Shown here: in pieces, positions 61,049 to 64,000 of the stretch
Position numbering within the stretch: position 1 is the first letter of the stretch
Layout of the letters: every line of letters starts with the position of its first letter
Source of the DNA: Sphingomonas albertensis
GTDB taxonomy: Bacteria; Pseudomonadota; Alphaproteobacteria; Sphingomonadales; Sphingomonadaceae
Direction of reading: 5' to 3'
NCBI RefSeq assembly: GCF_014358075.1
Contig: NZ_JACONT010000006.1
Location: forward strand, 1-64,000
DNA length: 64,000 bases
Made by a program: the position numbers and the translations under genes
The notes under the pieces: generated by a model
Told to the model about the DNA's origin: nothing
The model's database searches: none
What the model saw: the letters and a program-made list of their open reading frames with translations, nothing else

Positions 61049-61427
61049 CTGCCATCTCCATTCGTTGAGCAGCCGAGCTTGCTGCCTCGGCAGCAGCACG
61101 CGCGGCGCGGGTGTCTTCATTCTGTCGGGCGTCATGGTCGGCCATCGCCTGCGCGAGCGTCGCCGCGGCGAGCTGGTCGCTGCTGGCCTTGAACCGGACG
61201 AGGCCGGCGACCGTGGCGGCGCAGGCTTCCCCGCGCGGCGTCTTGCCGGCCGCGGCAAAGTCGGTGCCGGATCCGGCACATATGACCTGTGCCGCGTGCT
61301 GGAGATCGTCGCGATCGGCGCGCGCCTGGCGAGCCTCGACATATTGCCAGGCGCCGACCGCGGCGACGATTACGAGGACGACGAACGCGAAGTCGCCGCG
61401 CAGCTTGGTGAACAGGGTGCGGATCAT
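60963..61427 (-). CDS. Rz-like inner-membrane spanin
   Basis: This 154-residue protein has an N-terminal transmembrane anchor (FAFVVLVIVAAVGAWQYV) followed by a periplasmic, Ala/Arg/Glu-rich coiled coil (RQARADRDDLQHAA, then QNEDTRAARAAAEAASSAAQRM). It is the inner spanin of the lysis cassette. The start overlaps the lysozyme stop by 4 nt. The 3' end hosts the nested Rz1-like frame. Confidence 0.83.
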   Translation of the reverse strand: MIRTLFTKLRGDFAFVVLVIVAAVGAWQYVEARQARADRDDLQHAAQVICAGSGTDFAAAGKTPRGEACAATVAGLVRFKASSDQLAAATLAQAMADHDARQNEDTRAARAAAEAASSAAQRMEMADAKAERTNLVDSDWFRAVNGVAGLRPAR

Positions 61428-62032
61428 CGCGGAAGCTCCTTCAGGCAGATGGCGCGCTCGCGTGCGCGGCGGGCGACCAGGCCGGGCAGGACGCGTCCGC
61501 CGGCAAACTTGTAGCGCGGGAAGAAATCGCAGCCGGCGCGCCACTGGCCGGCGTTCCAGAACCGGGCGATGCTCGATTTGCAGACCATCGAAACGCCGAC
61601 ATTGTAGGCGAGCGACACGATCGCGATGGCCTGGTTGGTGCGCCCGTAGACGCCTGGGATGCACTTGATGACGCCCTCAGCGTGCACGATCAGCTCGCGC
61701 TCGAGCATCGTCGCGCACTGCGCCTCGGTGTAGGTCTGGCCGAGCCGGATATCCTTCGTCGCGATACCGTCGCAGGCGGTCGCGACGCCGACCGCGTCGA
61801 GATACGCCTTCAGATATTGCTTTCCCGAGACGTGCTTGATGGTGATCGCGCCGCTCGGCGCGACGGTCGCGGTGACCTTGCGGCCGCTCTCTTCGGCCGG
61901 GGTCATCACGAACAGCGCGAGCGCTGCACCGACGCTGCCGAGAACACCAGCGAGGGTCTTTGCCGGGACCTTGGTATTCGGCGATTTGGCAGGCTGGGGC
62001 GCGAGCTTCGGCGCAGGCGGGGCAACGGTCAC
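61424..62032 (-). CDS. K: GH24-type phage lysozyme, membrane-anchored
   Basis: This 202-residue endolysin has a Pro/Lys-rich N-terminus, a hydrophobic segment (LAGVLGSVGAALALFVM, about 30-46) that may be a signal-anchor-release helix, and a GH24 fold. The catalytic neighbourhood reads ITIKHVSGKQYLKAYLDAVGVATACDG: the Asp (YLDAVG) and Thr (VAT) are in place, but the Glu that normally stands near HEG is not seen. Later blocks (YTEAQC, IVSLAYNVG, GRVLPGLVARRARER) are typical. The GTG at 62032 overlaps the holin-like gene's stop (GTGA) and has AAAGGA upstream. Confidence 0.83.
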   Translation of the reverse strand: MTVAPPAPKLAPQPAKSPNTKVPAKTLAGVLGSVGAALALFVMTPAEESGRKVTATVAPSGAITIKHVSGKQYLKAYLDAVGVATACDGIATKDIRLGQTYTEAQCATMLERELIVHAEGVIKCIPGVYGRTNQAIAIVSLAYNVGVSMVCKSSIARFWNAGQWRAGCDFFPRYKFAGGRVLPGLVARRARERAICLKELPR

Positions 62033-62382
62033 AGGCGATCCTTTCGCGGAAAGAAGCGGTCGAAAAAGGCCGCGGGGATATCGGTGACACGCTCGCTGAG
62101 GCCGGCGATGAACTTGGGCGTCGCCTTGAAAGCGATCATGCCGACGACGAACCCGACCGCCTGGATGACGAACGGGTCGGGCTGGCCCCACGGCCACAGC
62201 ACGCGGATGACGCCGGTCGCGAAATAGCTGACGACGATGCCGACCGACATTTGCAGAAAGCGGCGCGACCAGGTCAGGCCGGTTTCGTAGGCGAGGCTGA
62301 CCGCAGCACCGAGCGCGGCCGGCGTCAGTCCGAACGCGAATGCCAGCAGCGACACGCCGAATTCGTGGAGAAGATCCTTCAT
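62029..62382 (-). CDS. Holin-like membrane protein
   Basis: This 117-residue protein has three hydrophobic segments (VSLLAFAFGLTPAALGAAVSL, MSVGIVVSYFATGVI, VIQAVGFVVGMIAF) and charged ends (FFPRKDRL). It is directly upstream of the lysozyme and overlaps its start, so it probably forms the lysis hole. It is not recognisably related to P2 Y by eye. I start at ATG 62382 (MKDLLHEFG). Confidence 0.75.
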   Translation of the reverse strand: MKDLLHEFGVSLLAFAFGLTPAALGAAVSLAYETGLTWSRRFLQMSVGIVVSYFATGVIRVLWPWGQPDPFVIQAVGFVVGMIAFKATPKFIAGLSERVTDIPAAFFDRFFPRKDRL

Positions 62383-62386
62383 ACGG

Positions 62387-62602
62387 TCAGTCCCAAAGCT
62401 GGATGAGCGGGAGGGTGCGCGCGGCGGGCGCCATGCTGGTGGGCATCGCGATCTGTGCGCCGAGCGGCAGCACGGCGCCGGCGTCGGCAATGCCGCGGTT
62501 GAGATCGAGCACGCGGCCAATGTCGGCCGCGCCCAGGCCGCGTTCGCGCCAGATGAGTTCGTCGAGCGTGTCGCCCTGTTTCGCGGTGAGGACGTCGGCC
62601 AT
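62387..62602 (-). CDS. X: P2-like tail protein X
   Basis: This 71-residue protein is of the tail protein X family, with a LysM-like fold (MADVLTAKQGDTLDELIWRERG, then VLDLNRGIADAGAVLPLGAQI). It is thought to bind to peptidoglycan or the tail tip. The ATG overlaps the gpL stop at 62602, as in P2 (L-X order). Confidence 0.95.
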   Translation of the reverse strand: MADVLTAKQGDTLDELIWRERGLGAADIGRVLDLNRGIADAGAVLPLGAQIAMPTSMAPAARTLPLIQLWD

Positions 62603-63081
62603 CAGATCAGCTCGACGCGCAGGCGCGTCCGGCCGAGCATGTCGCGCACCGCGTGGAGCGCATCGCGGCGCAGCTCGACGATCGACGGTTCCATGTCGTC
62701 AACCTGCCGCTGCCCCGCGCCGGTCAGATCCATATCGCGGTACGTTTCGACCAGCTCGGCCTTGGCGCTGGCGCCGATCGCGCGCGCGTAGAGCAGGACG
62801 AGGCGGCTCGTGCCGTCGATCTTCGGCGATGGAACAGCGGCAAGCGACGCGTGCCCGGCGAGGACGTGGGCGACCTGCCAGGCGGCAAGCTGGTTGCCGA
62901 TGGTCATGATCGCGCCGACGATCGCGCGCTTCAGTCGGTCCGGCGTCACGACATCGCGCACGCGCCATTCGTCGCGGATCCGCGTGGCGTCGATGTCGGG
63001 AAACCATCCGTCGTTCGTGACCGGCATTTCGGCCAGCTCCGGCGGGATGACGATGAGGGGCGCGCAGCCGAACCCACTCAT
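62602..63081 (-). CDS. L: P2-like head completion protein L
   Basis: This 159-residue protein is of the GpL head completion/stabilisation family. Landmarks are WFPDIDATRIRDEWRVRDVVTPDRLKRAI near the N-terminus and VLLYARAIGASAKAELVETYRDMDLTGAGQRQVDDMEPS in the second half. It seals the head after DNA packaging. It follows gpM across a gap with a strong hairpin. Confidence 0.95.
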   Translation of the reverse strand: MSGFGCAPLIVIPPELAEMPVTNDGWFPDIDATRIRDEWRVRDVVTPDRLKRAIVGAIMTIGNQLAAWQVAHVLAGHASLAAVPSPKIDGTSRLVLLYARAIGASAKAELVETYRDMDLTGAGQRQVDDMEPSIVELRRDALHAVRDMLGRTRLRVELI

Positions 63082-63196
63082 GCGACGATGGCGATTGTGA
63101 CGAGCATTGGGCGCGATCCTTCGTGTTTTCGGGGGTGGGGATCAGGATCGGTCGATGGCCCTCAGCGCCGAAGCGCCCTCCCATCCCGCGTGATCC

Positions 63197-63215
63197 GCCC
63201 CCGAGCGCCGGGGGC
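63197..63215 (-). terminator. GC-rich hairpin after gpM
   Basis: GCCCCC (63197-63202) and GGGGGC (63210-63215) form a stem a few bases past the gpM stop. No T run follows on the minus strand, so it may only reduce read-through into L. The gap 63082-63219 holds no gene that I can see. Confidence 0.4.
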
Positions 63216-63219
63216 GAGC

Positions 63220-63999
63220 TTATTTGGCCGGCGACGTGCCGGCGGATTTCGTGGTGGGCTTTGGCGGCGCAAGCGCGCGCTCGAGCCGTTTGATTTGTCC
63301 GGCAACGCCGACCCGGTCGTGCAGCGCAACGGCGCGACGCAGAGGAGCAAGCGCACGGTGCGCAACTTCGGCGAATTCCGGTTTAGTCGGATCCATCGCG
63401 TCGGCCGCGCGCGCCAGTTCCGTGCCGATCGCCTTGTGCAGTTTGGCGCGAACCTGATCGTGCATGTCCGCGTCGGCTGTCAGTTCTTCGACATGCTCCA
63501 GCACGTCGAGCGGGAACGGCTGCTTGGCGGTCTGCGCGCGAATGGCGGCGTCGGCGATTTCCTCGACGATCAGCGTCGGCGCGGATCGTTCGTAACGCGA
63601 TGGCAGCGGCACGTCATAGGCGACGACATGTTCAGCGAGTTCGAGCGCGCGCACGTAATCGCCGGTGTCGATCAGCCAGACCATGATCGTCGGCAGGACG
63701 TCCTCGGCAACGCCGATGCCGGCATTCCGCCCGCCCTCGAGCAGCCCGGCAACCCAGTCGGCATAAGCTGGCAACAGCTCGCGCTTGGTTTCAATCTTGC
63801 GCTGGATCGAGTGGATCTCTTTCAGCCGGCGCAGATCGTGCTGCAGCCGCATCGCGATCGATGCGGCTGCGCGTTCGGCGGGAGTGCCCGCGTCGGACGC
63901 TGGCGCCGACGCAGGTTGGGATAACCCGCTCTCCATGACGGGAGCAGATGCCATCTGGGATGCAAGGATTCGATCCCGATGTTTGCGAGCAAGGCTCAT
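63220..63999 (-). CDS. M: P2-like terminase endonuclease subunit M
   Basis: This 259-residue protein is the small terminase subunit of the P2 GpM family. MSLARKHRDRILASQMA is the family N-terminus, followed by LQHDLRRLKEIHSIQRKIETKRELLPAYADWVAGLL and DVLPTIMVWLIDTGDYVRALELAEHVV. It cuts cos DNA in P2. The ATG is at the window edge (63999) and the start agrees with the family, so the gene is probably complete. The C-terminus is Lys/Pro/Ser-rich. Capsid, portal and large terminase genes must lie beyond the window. Confidence 0.93.
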   Translation of the reverse strand: MSLARKHRDRILASQMASAPVMESGLSQPASAPASDAGTPAERAAASIAMRLQHDLRRLKEIHSIQRKIETKRELLPAYADWVAGLLEGGRNAGIGVAEDVLPTIMVWLIDTGDYVRALELAEHVVAYDVPLPSRYERSAPTLIVEEIADAAIRAQTAKQPFPLDVLEHVEELTADADMHDQVRAKLHKAIGTELARAADAMDPTKPEFAEVAHRALAPLRRAVALHDRVGVAGQIKRLERALAPPKPTTKSAGTSPAK

Positions 64000-64000
64000 G

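Overview
The window reads as a chromosomal segment of a high-GC alphaproteobacterium of the Sphingomonas/Sphingobium type. The gene content fits that group: PaoABC-like molybdo-hydroxylase genes, an ots trehalose locus and NodT/TolC lipoproteins. So do the many dispersed GC-rich palindromic intergenic repeats and two EcfG-type (GGAAC-N17-xGTT) general-stress promoters. The genus is an inference; no rRNA is present.

Positions 1-9.6 kb hold a small lipoprotein and a glycerophosphodiester phosphodiesterase on the minus strand. A plus-strand aldehyde-oxidoreductase/xanthine-dehydrogenase-type operon follows: a 2Fe-2S subunit, a FAD plus extra FeS subunit, two paralogous molybdenum subunits, an XdhC-type cofactor chaperone and a MobA-like nucleotidyltransferase. 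Positions 9.6-14.6 kb are a minus-strand tripartite MacAB-TolC-like exporter. Positions 15.3-20.5 kb are a trehalose module (otsB, a GH15 glucanohydrolase, otsA, joined by ATGA overlaps) and a divergent-side MscS channel. otsB and mscS each have an EcfG-type promoter. Positions 20.8-25.4 kb are a second tripartite pump (EmrB, EmrA and NodT types).

Positions 25.5-36.6 kb form an envelope or lipid block. It holds a sugar- or polyol-phosphate nucleotidyltransferase, a CDP-glycerol-transferase-like GT-B enzyme, a CDP-alcohol phosphatidyltransferase, an AsnB-type amidotransferase with an apparent ATC start, a Wzx-like flippase, a DUF2141 protein, a diacylglycerol-kinase-domain protein, a protein resembling TAM41 CDP-DAG synthase, and a MobA-like nucleotidyltransferase. 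Together they look like a pathway for a CDP-activated phosphoalcohol or lipid head group. dapB, nth and tRNA-Arg(CCG) close the core region.

From 37.48 kb to the right edge lies a P2-like prophage integrated next to tRNA-Arg. It begins with a tyrosine integrase and a minus-strand early operon that includes an Ogr/Delta-like zinc finger. The early operon diverges from a plus-strand S24 repressor across a palindromic operator. The late genes follow leftward from the right edge: M, L, X, holin/lysozyme/Rz/Rz1, an exported pair including an SGNH hydrolase, R, S, J, I, H, V, W, FI, FII, E/E', T, U, D. The J-I-H block precedes V-W, the opposite of P2. The E/E' pair has a T-TTT-TTG slippery heptamer.

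Two AT-richer islands are prophage cargo. One (55.5-57.5 kb) carries a Crp-like and a winged-helix regulator. The other (42.2-44.2 kb) carries a 2TM SLATT-like membrane protein and a reverse transcriptase, preceded by an approximately 125-nt highly structured candidate RNA closed by a perfect 10-nt inverted repeat. This RNA-SLATT-RT cassette is the best candidate in the window for a poorly described (anti-phage) system.
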